Assembly (NCBI RefSeq): GCF_029026145.1
Contig: NZ_CP119078.1
Span: forward strand, 2,355,036 to 2,419,035
Origin: Legionella cardiaca
GTDB taxonomy: Bacteria > Pseudomonadota > Gammaproteobacteria > Legionellales > Legionellaceae
Direction of reading: 5' to 3'
Length of the DNA: 64,000 nt
Of the stretch, positions 27,581-36,415 are shown one piece after another; position 1 is the first letter of the stretch, and each line of letters opens with the position of its first letter. Both the position numbers and the translations under genes were made by a program. Below the pieces are notes generated by a model, which searched no databases, was not told where the DNA came from, and saw only the letters and a list, made by a program, of their open reading frames with translations.

Positions 27581-28036
27581 ATGCTACATATTGCCCTTTA
27601 TCAACCAGAAATACCCCCCAATACCGGGAATATAATACGCTTGTGCGCTAACAGTGGCGCACAGTTGCATCTAATCCATCCTTTAGGTTTTAACCTGGAT
27701 GATAAAAGGATGCGCCGGGCCGGCCTCGATTACCATGAGTGGGCCAATATCATTCATTACGACAATGAACAACAGTTTATTGAAGCAAATCAACAACGTC
27801 GGATCTTTGCCTGTTCAACAAAAGGAAGTAAAGGTTATCACGAAATAAATTATCAGGATGAAGACTTGCTGCTCTTTGGCCCCGAAACAAGAGGTTTGCC
27901 AGCAGATCTAAGAGAAAGATATACAACCATTCGTATTCCAATGTGTCCTCATAGCCGTAGCCTCAATTTATCAAATTCCGTAGCCATTATTCTTTTTGAA
28001 GCCTGGCGACAATTGCAGTTTAATAGAAATTTTTAA
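27581..28036 (+). CDS. trmL: tRNA (cytidine/uridine-34-2'-O)-methyltransferase
   Basis: This SPOUT-class methyltransferase acts on the wobble base of tRNA-Leu isoacceptors. At 151 residues it is normal. The N-terminal [28 protein letters not shown] and the knot segment [18 protein letters not shown] are all present. It starts 15 bp after mlaA and probably shares its transcript. One of its likely substrates, tRNA-Leu(UAA), is encoded at 54599-54687. Confidence 0.95.
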   Translation: MLHIALYQPEIPPNTGNIIRLCANSGAQLHLIHPLGFNLDDKRMRRAGLDYHEWANIIHYDNEQQFIEANQQRRIFACSTKGSKGYHEINYQDEDLLLFGPETRGLPADLRERYTTIRIPMCPHSRSLNLSNSVAIILFEAWRQLQFNRNF

Positions 28037-28084
28037 ACAATATTGCTATAATTTAGTCTATTCAAATCTTGAATCTGATTAGTT

Positions 28085-29800
28085 ATGGCCAGAAGTAAAC
28101 ATGAAGCTCCTGATGAAATTATTAGAGTACTTCTAGGATTACTTAAACCATTATCTAATGAGCATGATCAAATTGCTCTTTCCCAATTATTTAATGCAGA
28201 GCAAGGCATAGTGCAATATACACTAAATTTAAATCCACCGAGAAATTATGAAGGCTATAACTCACCCATCAAAAAAATAGAACTCTTGATTAAATTACCC
28301 ACGATGACGGAAATAAATGCAATTATTAGCCACTCGAATCAAAATAAAACACTCTGTTCGCTAAATCTTCGTGAAAAGAACATTAATCCAGATGATTTCT
28401 TTAATGCTTTACGTAGCAACCATCTTTACATGGAAACAGCCTTTGGACGGCCATCGGTTAAAGGATTATTAATAGAGGAATGGGATAAGCTGCAAGAATA
28501 CAATAAAAGTAGCTATGCAGGCAGAATTGAAGAAGACTACAAAATGTTAAGACGCCTTATAGCTCAAAATGTGATCACAAGCCTTAAGACGCACCCGGAA
28601 AAATTTACAAAAAGAAAAATTCTTTTAATTGATGCAGGCACTGGTCTGGGAGATTGTCTGGATATTACTGCCACAGCTCTTAAAGAAGAGGGGTATAATG
28701 TTGAAGCAGTGGGTATTGATACCAATTCAAAAAATATTGAAGAAGCAAATCAGCGTTTTTCTGGAAAAGATTATCATTTTAAAATAGCCGATACCTTGGC
28801 ATTAGAAGAAATAATTTCCCATTACAATCCTGAAAATCTTTGTGATGTGATTGTAACCTTTAGTGGTTCCGTTACAAGAGCAGTGCTTAATGGAACCTAT
28901 GATGCTTTAAAAGTTATTCAAACCAGAAATGTCAATATGATGGTAATGGTGGGTGAAACCGAAGTGTTAATTACTCAAAGACATGCTAAAAAAGTTGGAC
29001 TTCATTCGGAGTTTGTAACCATTCCAGATCGCCATGATCCACTTTATATTTTAACACCCAATCTCGAGCAAGCTATTAAAATAAAGAATAATCACCTCGA
29101 TTTATCGATGCATCAAGACCCATTAAAACTTCTAAGGGGATGTGAAAAGGAGCAACATGACGTATTGGCAAAAGTGCATAGTATAGAGTTGGCTTTAGCT
29201 CATTTTAAGCCTGGAGAAATAGGACTTCTACTTGCCAAATTACCTAACCTGACAGCAGTCACCGTTTCAGGTCAAGAACCTTGGTTGCATGAACTCTTTC
29301 ATACCCCCCTTAATTCTTCCGTACATATTTCAGTAAAACCAGATGATTATTTAGCAACAGAGTTAGTCGCAAACACAGAGCTTAGAAAATTTTCTCCGCG
29401 CTTTTATCGGCGTTTTACAGATGTGTCTATGAAGCAGCTGCCATCGCTAGGTTACCTAAAAAATAATGACAGCTTTTATTTCAACAGATGGTTTGCAATT
29501 AACCAACGTATAATGAATTTAGTGGATCTGAAAACCTACATTAAACAATTAGAGCAATTAGCTAGTTCCTCCGAGCCTCTGGCTTTATACACCTTGGCAA
29601 CTCAATTGAGTAAAGGAATTCCTCATATCATTCTAAAGAATGGTTACCCTTGTTATGCGAAACACTATGACTTCGAACACTCTTTGGTTTGTTGGAAGAA
29701 ACTTCAAGAGTTGGGTTATCCAGTAGAGGACGATATTAAACGAGTTGAAGCAACAATTGCTGAAGCCCCCTCTCCATTACACGCTCTATTCAAACCTTAG
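28085..29800 (+). CDS. Methyltransferase-like orphan, paralogue of the 46298 protein
   Basis: This 571-residue protein has a Rossmann SAM-binding segment, LIDAGTGLGD near residue 180, and an acidic strand end GIDTNSKNIEEAN. Then comes the distinctive TFSGSVTRAVLNG. Its counterpart in the 46298 protein reads TLSGSLTRLVLKD, with the same spacing to the glycine motif and to a following LDLS segment (HLDLSMHQ versus FLDLSLSP). The C-terminal 230 residues contain LRR-like stretches (LPNLTAVTVSG) and helices. It starts 48 bp after trmL. A PmrA-like sequence upstream is too weak to call. Whether it methylates anything is unknown; effector status is inferred from the paralogue. Confidence 0.55.
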   Translation: MARSKHEAPDEIIRVLLGLLKPLSNEHDQIALSQLFNAEQGIVQYTLNLNPPRNYEGYNSPIKKIELLIKLPTMTEINAIISHSNQNKTLCSLNLREKNINPDDFFNALRSNHLYMETAFGRPSVKGLLIEEWDKLQEYNKSSYAGRIEEDYKMLRRLIAQNVITSLKTHPEKFTKRKILLIDAGTGLGDCLDITATALKEEGYNVEAVGIDTNSKNIEEANQRFSGKDYHFKIADTLALEEIISHYNPENLCDVIVTFSGSVTRAVLNGTYDALKVIQTRNVNMMVMVGETEVLITQRHAKKVGLHSEFVTIPDRHDPLYILTPNLEQAIKIKNNHLDLSMHQDPLKLLRGCEKEQHDVLAKVHSIELALAHFKPGEIGLLLAKLPNLTAVTVSGQEPWLHELFHTPLNSSVHISVKPDDYLATELVANTELRKFSPRFYRRFTDVSMKQLPSLGYLKNNDSFYFNRWFAINQRIMNLVDLKTYIKQLEQLASSSEPLALYTLATQLSKGIPHIILKNGYPCYAKHYDFEHSLVCWKKLQELGYPVEDDIKRVEATIAEAPSPLHALFKP

Positions 29801-29821
29801 AACCCAACCTATCTCTACCGT

Positions 29822-30784
29822 TTAATGCCTTGCTTTTTCTTTTGCTAAAGTTTTCAAGCAAGTTAAATAGTCTTTCGCTATCTCTAAACCTGTCTCCTGC
29901 GCGATTTCTTGCAAGCATGTGGGGCTTGTGACATTAATTTCAGTTAAATAATCTCCAATGACATCAATACCCACAAAATAAAGTCCTTTTGTTTTCAGAG
30001 TAGGAGCAATTTGCTCACACAACCACCGATCCCTTGCAGTAATAGGTATCACTTCGCCTCGCGCTCCTGCCGCAAGATTGCCGCGTAGCTCTCCTTTTGC
30101 AGGGATACGAGCTAGTGCATAAGGGACGGGTTCACCATTAATTAACAGAATTCGCTTATCGCCTGACGAAGCAATTTCTGGAATATAATGTTGTGCCATA
30201 ATATTCATCGTTTGTCCCTTGGTTAGTACTTCCAAAATAACCGATAAATTAAGGGCCTTTTCATCGACATGAAAAACCGAACTTCCCCCCATCCCTTCAA
30301 GTGGTTTAAAAATGACATTTTTATGCTCTTGCCAAAAAGCCCTTAATTGTTTTATATCACGACTAACCAGAGTTGGGGGACAGCATTGAGGAAAATTTAA
30401 GGTGAAAAACTTTTCATTAGCATCCCGCAGACTTTGCGGTTTGTTAGCGACCAGAACGCCTTCTTTTTCTGCCAACTCTAATGCGTAAGTTGAATAAATA
30501 TATTCCATATCAAAAGGTGGATCTTTGCGCATCAGGATAATATCGACGTCACTTAGAGGTTGTATACCGATTTCTGCTACTTTAGCCCAGTCATTACTTT
30601 CTAAATCACCAAGAGAAATAGTAGACATACGAGCATAGGCAAGGCCTTCCCGACAAAATAAATCCGCTTGCGTAAAATAAAAACATGACCATCCCAAAGC
30701 TTGAGCCGCCTTAAGCATGGCCAATGTTGTATCTTTATAAGGCTTCAAGTGGTGTAAAGGATCCATCAATACCGCAAGTTTCAT
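29822..30784 (-). CDS. gshB: Glutathione synthetase
   Basis: This ATP-grasp ligase joins gamma-glutamylcysteine and glycine. At 320 residues it is typical. The N-terminus MKLAVLMDPLHHLKPYKDTT, the DPPFDMEYIY segment, the glycine-rich loop KPLEGMGGSSVF and the metal-binding GIDVIGDYLTEINVTSP are diagnostic. It lies 39 bp behind gshA, so both steps of glutathione synthesis are in one operon. It ends convergent with the 28085 gene. Confidence 0.95.
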   Translation of the reverse strand: MKLAVLMDPLHHLKPYKDTTLAMLKAAQALGWSCFYFTQADLFCREGLAYARMSTISLGDLESNDWAKVAEIGIQPLSDVDIILMRKDPPFDMEYIYSTYALELAEKEGVLVANKPQSLRDANEKFFTLNFPQCCPPTLVSRDIKQLRAFWQEHKNVIFKPLEGMGGSSVFHVDEKALNLSVILEVLTKGQTMNIMAQHYIPEIASSGDKRILLINGEPVPYALARIPAKGELRGNLAAGARGEVIPITARDRWLCEQIAPTLKTKGLYFVGIDVIGDYLTEINVTSPTCLQEIAQETGLEIAKDYLTCLKTLAKEKARH

Positions 30785-30823
30785 GAAAACTCCTATGCTT
30801 CATTCCTGCCAAGAGAAAATTAT

Positions 30824-32116
30824 CTATTCACCAATTGCTGCAATTTCTCTTGCGGCAGCCAGTGCTGCAAGTCGTGCAATAACGCCATAGGCATAAAAAC
30901 GATTTGGACAGTCAACAACATCTAAATCCCTCCGTGGGGTATTACAGGCTTGAGCAAATGCCAGAGGCTCAAAATGCATGCCAGGCGCATTAAGATTTTC
31001 ATTAGTACCACGCCCTTGATGAACCCGGTAAAATCCCCCTACAACAAACTGACCAATCATGTAAACCACAGGTTCAGCCACAGCACCATTGGGCATCGTT
31101 TCAAACGTATAGACACCTTCCTGGATCATTACTCGCTCGACTTTACGACTCCCCTTGCTTGCATTCATTCGAGTACGCTGCTTGCGATTCAGTTGTCTTA
31201 ATTCCTCACCATCATGAACCATCATGACACTCATACCGTAGGTACCATTATCAGCCTTAACTACCACAAAAGGCTTCTCTGTAATGTTATAGGTGGCATA
31301 TTTGTCTTTTATTTGAGCGAGTAATTTATCAGTCTCTATCGCCAGATTATCAAGCCCTTCTTGCGCCATAAAATCTACACCATCAACAGCGGTAAAATAA
31401 GGGTTAATTAACCAGGAATCCATATTAACTAATTTGGCAAATTCGTCAGCCACTTCATTAAAAAAATGAAAATGACTGGATTTGAGTCTCGTAGCCCAAC
31501 CTAACTTTGCAGTGGGTTTAATTGGCTGTTCTAAATGCTGCAAAATATCCGGTACCCCTGATGATAAGTCATTATTTAATAACACTATGCAAGGATTATA
31601 ATCCTCTAATACCACGCGATTACCTTCACGTTTTACCGGTTCAATTCGCAAAGCCCCTTCTTCTGAAAACGGGATCTCCCTGGGTTGTGTAATTTCAGGA
31701 TCCAGACTTCCAATTCGCACTTCAAAACCTGCCTGGACAAAAATATCTCGCAATATACTGAGACTTTGTAAATAAAATTGGTTACGTGTATGGCTCTCAG
31801 GAATTAATAAAATTCTCATGCAATTGGGAATAGAATCCACCATAACTGACTGAATCGCCTGAACACATAAGGGCAGAAAATCAGGATTGAGATTATTAAA
31901 TCCTGCAGGAAACAAATTGGTATCGACAGGAGCGAGTTTAAAGCCAGCATGACGCAAATCGACTGAAGAAGTAATGGAAGGAGGAGTTTCCTGCCACTTT
32001 TCTCTAAACCATGCCTCGATAGGAGCTATTTTCTCTAAAATAATCTTTTCTACATGGTGTAGAGGCCCACAATGTGCCGTAATCAAATGAGGGACTGGGA
32101 CATCGGTCGCGTGCAT
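30824..32116 (-). CDS. gshA: Glutamate-cysteine ligase (Acidithiobacillus-type)
   Basis: This is the first enzyme of glutathione synthesis, joining Glu and Cys. At 430 residues it belongs to the shorter ferrooxidans-type GshA family rather than the E. coli type. Supporting segments are KADNGTYGMSVMMV, NASKGSRKVERVMIQEGV and VGGFYRVHQGRGTNENLN. It is first in the gshA-gshB unit. A 146-bp gap with a minus-strand terminator separates it from the LRR gene upstream. Confidence 0.9.
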   Translation of the reverse strand: MHATDVPVPHLITAHCGPLHHVEKIILEKIAPIEAWFREKWQETPPSITSSVDLRHAGFKLAPVDTNLFPAGFNNLNPDFLPLCVQAIQSVMVDSIPNCMRILLIPESHTRNQFYLQSLSILRDIFVQAGFEVRIGSLDPEITQPREIPFSEEGALRIEPVKREGNRVVLEDYNPCIVLLNNDLSSGVPDILQHLEQPIKPTAKLGWATRLKSSHFHFFNEVADEFAKLVNMDSWLINPYFTAVDGVDFMAQEGLDNLAIETDKLLAQIKDKYATYNITEKPFVVVKADNGTYGMSVMMVHDGEELRQLNRKQRTRMNASKGSRKVERVMIQEGVYTFETMPNGAVAEPVVYMIGQFVVGGFYRVHQGRGTNENLNAPGMHFEPLAFAQACNTPRRDLDVVDCPNRFYAYGVIARLAALAAAREIAAIGE

Positions 32117-32222
32117 GCTCTCTCCTGCGAAAAATCATCAAAGGATGGTAACCTAAGGTTCGATGAGAAGCAAAGTATGGACCGGTTTAATTTTTTCAAT
32201 GCTTTATTTTCAAGGTTGTAAA

Positions 32223-32257
32223 AAATCCCGAATTAAACATCGTCTAATTCGGGATTT
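32223..32257 (-). terminator. Strong intrinsic terminator for the LRR gene
   Basis: On the minus strand AAATCCCGAATTA, a 9-nt loop, then TAATTCGGGATTT, running into TTTTTT. The 13-bp stem is perfect and lies just after the stop at 32263. Confidence 0.9.
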
Positions 32258-32262
32258 GATGG

Positions 32263-33933
32263 TTAGTTTGGTTGGTTTGAAGAAGTTGCTTCTGAAGCTT
32301 TTTCTTCTTTTCCTTTGCTTTTTGTATCTGATGACTTAGGTTGTTGCTGGAATATTGCTGGAATTATCACTTGTCGTCTATCTCTGTTGCTAGATTTATG
32401 TTTTGGTTTTTCTAAGCTTTCAGAGTGTTGGGTAACTTTAGCAAGTTCTCCTTGCAATCGCTCAATCTCTTTTTGCAATTTACCAATAAGTTGATCCTTA
32501 TCCGCTAATAAAGCAGTTAAGGTTGCCACATTGGGGATGCTATCGGGATCCGGGCCTAGTTCTACTAAACTTTGTGTTGGCACTTGCGAAGAAACCTCAA
32601 TGATCTCAATTTGTGCTAACCTTTTTTCTTCCTTTTTACGTGCAATCTGCTCTTCTAATTTTTTCTTTTGGATTTTACAAAACTCGCCATTCAATTTTTT
32701 TAATTTTCTTAAACGCTCAGTTCTTTCTGGTATCAAACTCAATAGCATCTTATCGGTAAGCCCTGTATGTTCCAAATGAATTGCTGTTAACGCAGGGGCT
32801 TTGCGAATGGCAATTAATAAAGGCTCTATCTGTTCCTTTGATTCTATAACGACTTTTTTCCGTAAGGTTTCTACTTTTACTTTCTGAGTCGAAAAGAAGC
32901 TTTTATTACCTGAAGTCACCACTGGCTTTCTATAGAGTTGCTGCGTACTCACATCTAAAGTAACAAGGGCTTGATTTGCCAGTAATTCAAGAACTCCCAC
33001 TTTAGTCATGTTATTATTTGCGCCATTAAAATGAGTTAATGCTTTAAATTGGGCTCTCAATGCTGTTGCATGCTTATCATTTAAGCTACAGAAATTTAAT
33101 TTTAATGTGTGAATTGTATCGTTTGGTTTCAGGTTGGCAAAATCCCAAGGTTGCTTTAATCCTGGATTATAGCCGAGATCAACAGTATGAAGTTTCATCT
33201 GTGAGAGATGAGCAAGTCCAGTCACACCAATTCCACAGCTGTCTGCGCGAAGAGTCCTTAATTTATCCAAATCCTGGATTGCTTTAACACCGTCATCACC
33301 AACACCAGCATTCAGGCTAATATTGAGCGTCTCTAAATTTTGCAAAGTAGCTACAGACTCCATGCCTTGGCTGGTAATATTATTTTTATATAAATTGAGG
33401 TAAGTGAGATTCTTTAATTTAGAATCTTTTAAATAGTGCAAAGCATCATCGGTCACACCACAATTTTTTAATGATAACTTTTTTAGCGACGCAGCTTTTA
33501 AACCTAAAGTAAATAAAACCTGGCGTGATGAAATTTGCGTATTATTATCTAAATAAAGCGCTTCTAAGTTTGCATTAAATGCGGGTCTTCTATTTAATGA
33601 ATTATTTTTTAAAGATAACGTGCGAACATGAGTTAGCTTTGCTAATTCCGTAGTAAAATCATCCGTTATTTTGCTATGATCTAAACGTAAAGTATGAATT
33701 GTTGGCAAGGTATTTAATACCGCTACTAATTCTATGATTTGCTCTTGGTTTAATTCACTTCTACTAAGATCCAGCTCGGTGATAGATTGAACACCAATAT
33801 TGGCAGAATCCTTTAAAGCAGCTAAGAATGATTTAATTTGCTTGCTAGTTTTTAAAACAAGCTTTACTTCTGTATGTGACTCATCTGTTTTTTTTATTCT
33901 GTCCAGGAAACTCTTGAGAGCAGTATTTGGCAT
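32263..33933 (-). CDS. Leucine-rich-repeat protein with C-terminal coiled coil, effector candidate
   Basis: This 556-residue protein has RNase-inhibitor-type leucine-rich repeats over residues about 40-310, with recurring LxxLxLxxNxIT units such as LTYLNLYKNNITSQG and LETLNISLNAGVGDDG. A charged, Lys/Glu-rich region with an IxKLQKEIERLQGEL coiled coil follows near residue 480, then a Lys/Ser/Glu tail (KSKGKEEKASEATSSNQ). Eukaryotic-type LRR proteins of this design are typical Dot/Icm substrates of Legionella. No full PmrA box was found upstream. GAGGA precedes the ATG. It ends at a strong terminator. Confidence 0.75.
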   Translation of the reverse strand: MPNTALKSFLDRIKKTDESHTEVKLVLKTSKQIKSFLAALKDSANIGVQSITELDLSRSELNQEQIIELVAVLNTLPTIHTLRLDHSKITDDFTTELAKLTHVRTLSLKNNSLNRRPAFNANLEALYLDNNTQISSRQVLFTLGLKAASLKKLSLKNCGVTDDALHYLKDSKLKNLTYLNLYKNNITSQGMESVATLQNLETLNISLNAGVGDDGVKAIQDLDKLRTLRADSCGIGVTGLAHLSQMKLHTVDLGYNPGLKQPWDFANLKPNDTIHTLKLNFCSLNDKHATALRAQFKALTHFNGANNNMTKVGVLELLANQALVTLDVSTQQLYRKPVVTSGNKSFFSTQKVKVETLRKKVVIESKEQIEPLLIAIRKAPALTAIHLEHTGLTDKMLLSLIPERTERLRKLKKLNGEFCKIQKKKLEEQIARKKEEKRLAQIEIIEVSSQVPTQSLVELGPDPDSIPNVATLTALLADKDQLIGKLQKEIERLQGELAKVTQHSESLEKPKHKSSNRDRRQVIIPAIFQQQPKSSDTKSKGKEEKASEATSSNQPN

Positions 33934-34154
33934 ATTATCCTCTTTGACTTTAGAGTACTCCTTCTCTTGTTACTCATCCCTATGATTAGAAATTTGCATA
34001 GTATAAAGGATAAAATTTAAACAACAACCTAATTTTTGCTCAACTGCATACGAGATCCATGGCAAACTCCAGAAATATTTGAATAGATTTACAATTCTAT
34101 TGTTGTTAACTTTTACAAGGAATATGGATTTATACACTCATAAGGACATTTATT

Positions 34155-34976
34155 ATGAAAAGTCATACTGCATTAGTATCTGGATTTGCCCGTTCATTTA
34201 TATCCGGTCAACCAATTCCTGATGCAACAATAAGCGTACTTGAAAATAAAGATTTAACATTTAAAACAGATTCTGCCGGAAAATTCGGACCCATCGAATG
34301 GCCTGTTGGGGAACCAATCACCCTGATTTTTGAAAAACCGGGTTCTTTTTGGTCGGGATATAAGACAACACAAACTGCAACTTTTATAGTGCCGCCAGAA
34401 GGAATAAATGATAACAACTATCTAAAAAATATTTCCTTTCAAGTACCCTCAAATATGGCTTATAAGCTTCTTTCATTCGCCATGGGCGGCACCGAAGATT
34501 CAGAAGCTTGTCAAGTTGCGGCAACCGTTACCCCACCGAATACCACCATGGATGATATTCCACAGGGTATTGAGGGGGTTACAGTAACACTGTCACCCAA
34601 TGTCAAGCCAAGAACATTTTATTTCGGTATGTTTCCAATTATTCACAAAACAAATCCCTTTATTAGATCATTAAAAAAGACATCATTAGATGGTGGTGTT
34701 GCATTTATCAATGTCCCACCTGGTGATTATGTGATGGAAGCTACAAAGGATGATATACAATTCTCCAAGGTACTCATTAAAGCACGTAAAGGCGTCATTG
34801 TGAACGCAAGTCCACCCAACGGTCCCACCATGATAAAAGAGCCTAAGTTAAACGAAGCGGAAAAAACAAAAAGCCACTTTAGCTTTTTTAAACCCGCATT
34901 AACAATAGGGTTAGTAACTAGCGTCTGCATAGCTGGAGCGGTGCTAAATAAATCTTGCTCTTATTCTGGGCAATAA
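34155..34976 (+). CDS. Ig-like/carboxypeptidase-regulatory-type repeat protein with C-terminal membrane anchor
   Basis: This 273-residue protein has no N-terminal signal peptide. Residues about 5-95 look like a carboxypeptidase-regulatory-type beta-sandwich (SGQPIPDATISV ... TDSAGKFGPIEWP). A second such unit lies near residues 130-215 (GIEGVTVTLSP ... SLDGGVAFINVPPGDYVME). Near the C-terminus FKPALTIGLVTSVCIAGAVL is a single hydrophobic segment followed by a short Cys/Ser tail, i.e. a tail anchor. The design (two sandwiches plus tail anchor) fits a surface or host-membrane protein, but its function is unknown. ATAAGGAC precedes the ATG. Confidence 0.55.
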   Translation: MKSHTALVSGFARSFISGQPIPDATISVLENKDLTFKTDSAGKFGPIEWPVGEPITLIFEKPGSFWSGYKTTQTATFIVPPEGINDNNYLKNISFQVPSNMAYKLLSFAMGGTEDSEACQVAATVTPPNTTMDDIPQGIEGVTVTLSPNVKPRTFYFGMFPIIHKTNPFIRSLKKTSLDGGVAFINVPPGDYVMEATKDDIQFSKVLIKARKGVIVNASPPNGPTMIKEPKLNEAEKTKSHFSFFKPALTIGLVTSVCIAGAVLNKSCSYSGQ

Positions 34977-34999
34977 GACTAATATATTTTGCTCTCAGT

Positions 35000-35030
35000 C
35001 ATGTCATTCCCGTCTGCGGGGAATGACATG
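35000..35030. repeat. REP-like palindrome / hairpin between convergent genes
   Basis: CATGTCATTCCC-gtctgcg-GGGAATGACATG, a perfect 12-bp inverted repeat. It is the best copy of the window's palindrome family and lies between convergent stops at 34976 and 35061, so it may also end both transcripts. Confidence 0.65.
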
Positions 35031-35060
35031 AATTTATATCTGTCTCTCATCTATACTACA

Positions 35061-36311
35061 CTACTGCCTGGGTAATCGGTGATTTAATCCCCTCGGGTCC
35101 ACATGATGCGTTGAACGGTAAGGATTAATATCTAAACCACCACGTCGAGTATAGCGTCCGTAGACTGTGAGTTTTTCTGGTTTGCAGCGCGTCATGATAT
35201 CCACAAAGATTCGCTCAATACATTGCTCATGAAATTCATTATGGTTACGGAAAGAGACTATATATTTCAACAAACCTTCTCGATTAATTTGTTTACCAGT
35301 ATACATAATTTGCACACTACCCCAATCTGGCTGATTAGTTACCAGACAATTGGATTTTAATAAATCAGAATACAGGGTTTCTTCTACCTTACTCTCGCCT
35401 ACAGAAAGATAACTCGGTTCCACGAGATAAACAGAACAGGTTGTATCGATGTCATCAATACATTCACCCGTAAAAGTGGATTGGATGATAGACAATTCTT
35501 TTTCTTGCAGCGGGAGTATTCTGACTTGCACATTTCCCCCTAAACGGGCTGCTAAATCACGTTCTACTGTTTGTCTGACCACTTCTCTATCGTTAAAGCG
35601 AGAATTATTAAACGAATTAAAATACAGTTTTAATGATTTCGACTCAATTAAATACGGCGTAGCACAATCATAAATAATCTCGGCAATCGCAACCATGGGT
35701 TTACCTTTCTCGTTGAGCCAAGACACTTCGTAATGATTCCAACAATCAAAACCATAAAAAGGGAGCTGATTGGGATCAACACCAATCTCGTTACGTTTGG
35801 CTGCACGAGGAATGGCGAATAAGCGTTCTGGATTATAATGAGGGTCATAACTGGATACTTGCCCCAATTCAGACTGTTCAGGTTTGGTTTGATATTTTTT
35901 TTCCAATGTTTCATTCATACGATGAGTCTCCAAAATATTGATAATCTGTAGGGTGCTATTCCAGTTTATAGGCTGTCCTGCCTCGATTTGGCTGGCAATA
36001 TACGTCGTCAGTTCAGCTGCTTCATGGATGCGATGCGATTTTTCTTTTAAAGCTGCTGCTTGTAAACGCATCGAATCTAGCACTGCAAATTCTGGTCTCT
36101 CCAGAATTTCTTTGATGGAGGTCAATGAAAAACCTAAGAACTTCAGAGTCACTACCTGTTGTAACCGAATTAAATCATTATCGGAATAAAGACGATAACC
36201 AGCCTCTGAACGTTGTGCAGGTTTGAGTAACCCAATATCATCATAATACTGCAGAGTACGAATGCTTAAAGCCGTCATTCGACTAATATCTTTAATCCTA
36301 TGATATTTCAT
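35061..36311 (-). CDS. queF: MerR-type regulator fused to NADPH-dependent 7-cyano-7-deazaguanine reductase QueF
   Basis: Translated from the ATG at 36311 (GAGGAGGG upstream) the protein has 416 residues. Residues 1-70 are a MerR winged helix (IKDISRMTALSIRTLQYYDD ... GYRLYSDNDL), followed by a dimerisation helix and a TipA-like linker. From about residue 150 it is a full E. coli-type QueF: SLKLYFNSFN, the catalytic-Cys region FTGECIDD, LLKSNCLVTNQPDWGS, FRNHNEFHEQC and RYTRRGGLDINP. QueF reduces preQ0 to preQ1 for queuosine. An internal ATG at 35918, with GGAG nine bases upstream, would give a normal 285-residue QueF. The frame is continuous, so either a fusion or an in-frame nested gene is possible. 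Confidence 0.85.
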   Translation of the reverse strand: MKYHRIKDISRMTALSIRTLQYYDDIGLLKPAQRSEAGYRLYSDNDLIRLQQVVTLKFLGFSLTSIKEILERPEFAVLDSMRLQAAALKEKSHRIHEAAELTTYIASQIEAGQPINWNSTLQIINILETHRMNETLEKKYQTKPEQSELGQVSSYDPHYNPERLFAIPRAAKRNEIGVDPNQLPFYGFDCWNHYEVSWLNEKGKPMVAIAEIIYDCATPYLIESKSLKLYFNSFNNSRFNDREVVRQTVERDLAARLGGNVQVRILPLQEKELSIIQSTFTGECIDDIDTTCSVYLVEPSYLSVGESKVEETLYSDLLKSNCLVTNQPDWGSVQIMYTGKQINREGLLKYIVSFRNHNEFHEQCIERIFVDIMTRCKPEKLTVYGRYTRRGGLDINPYRSTHHVDPRGLNHRLPRQ

Positions 36312-36328
36312 CTTACCCTCCTCTTTGG

Positions 36329-36359
36329 AGTCTATTCTATCACGCAACGTGAGGGTCAA
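36329..36359 (-). promoter_or_regulatory. MerR-type promoter with operator dyad, controlling the merR-queF gene
   Basis: On the minus strand: TTGACC (36359-36354), a 19-bp spacer, and TAGACT (36334-36329). The spacer holds the dyad CTCACG-ttg-CGTGAT. An over-long 19-bp spacer with a centred dyad is the hallmark of MerR-activated promoters. It lies 17 bp upstream of the start codon, implying that the fused regulator controls its own gene. Confidence 0.8.
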
Positions 36360-36415
36360 GAGAAAATCCATCTATTTTGCAAAAAATCTATAGCTAAACA
36401 TAGGAAGATATAGGA

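Noticed and set aside
28044-28084. Possible PmrA box upstream of the 28085 gene
   Set aside because: A good TATAAT exists (about 28052), but the upstream sequence matches only about 8 of 15 consensus positions, so I do not call it.
33934-34040. PmrA box upstream of the LRR gene
   Set aside because: Only a half-site TTTAAA lies at the right distance from TATACT; the other half is absent.
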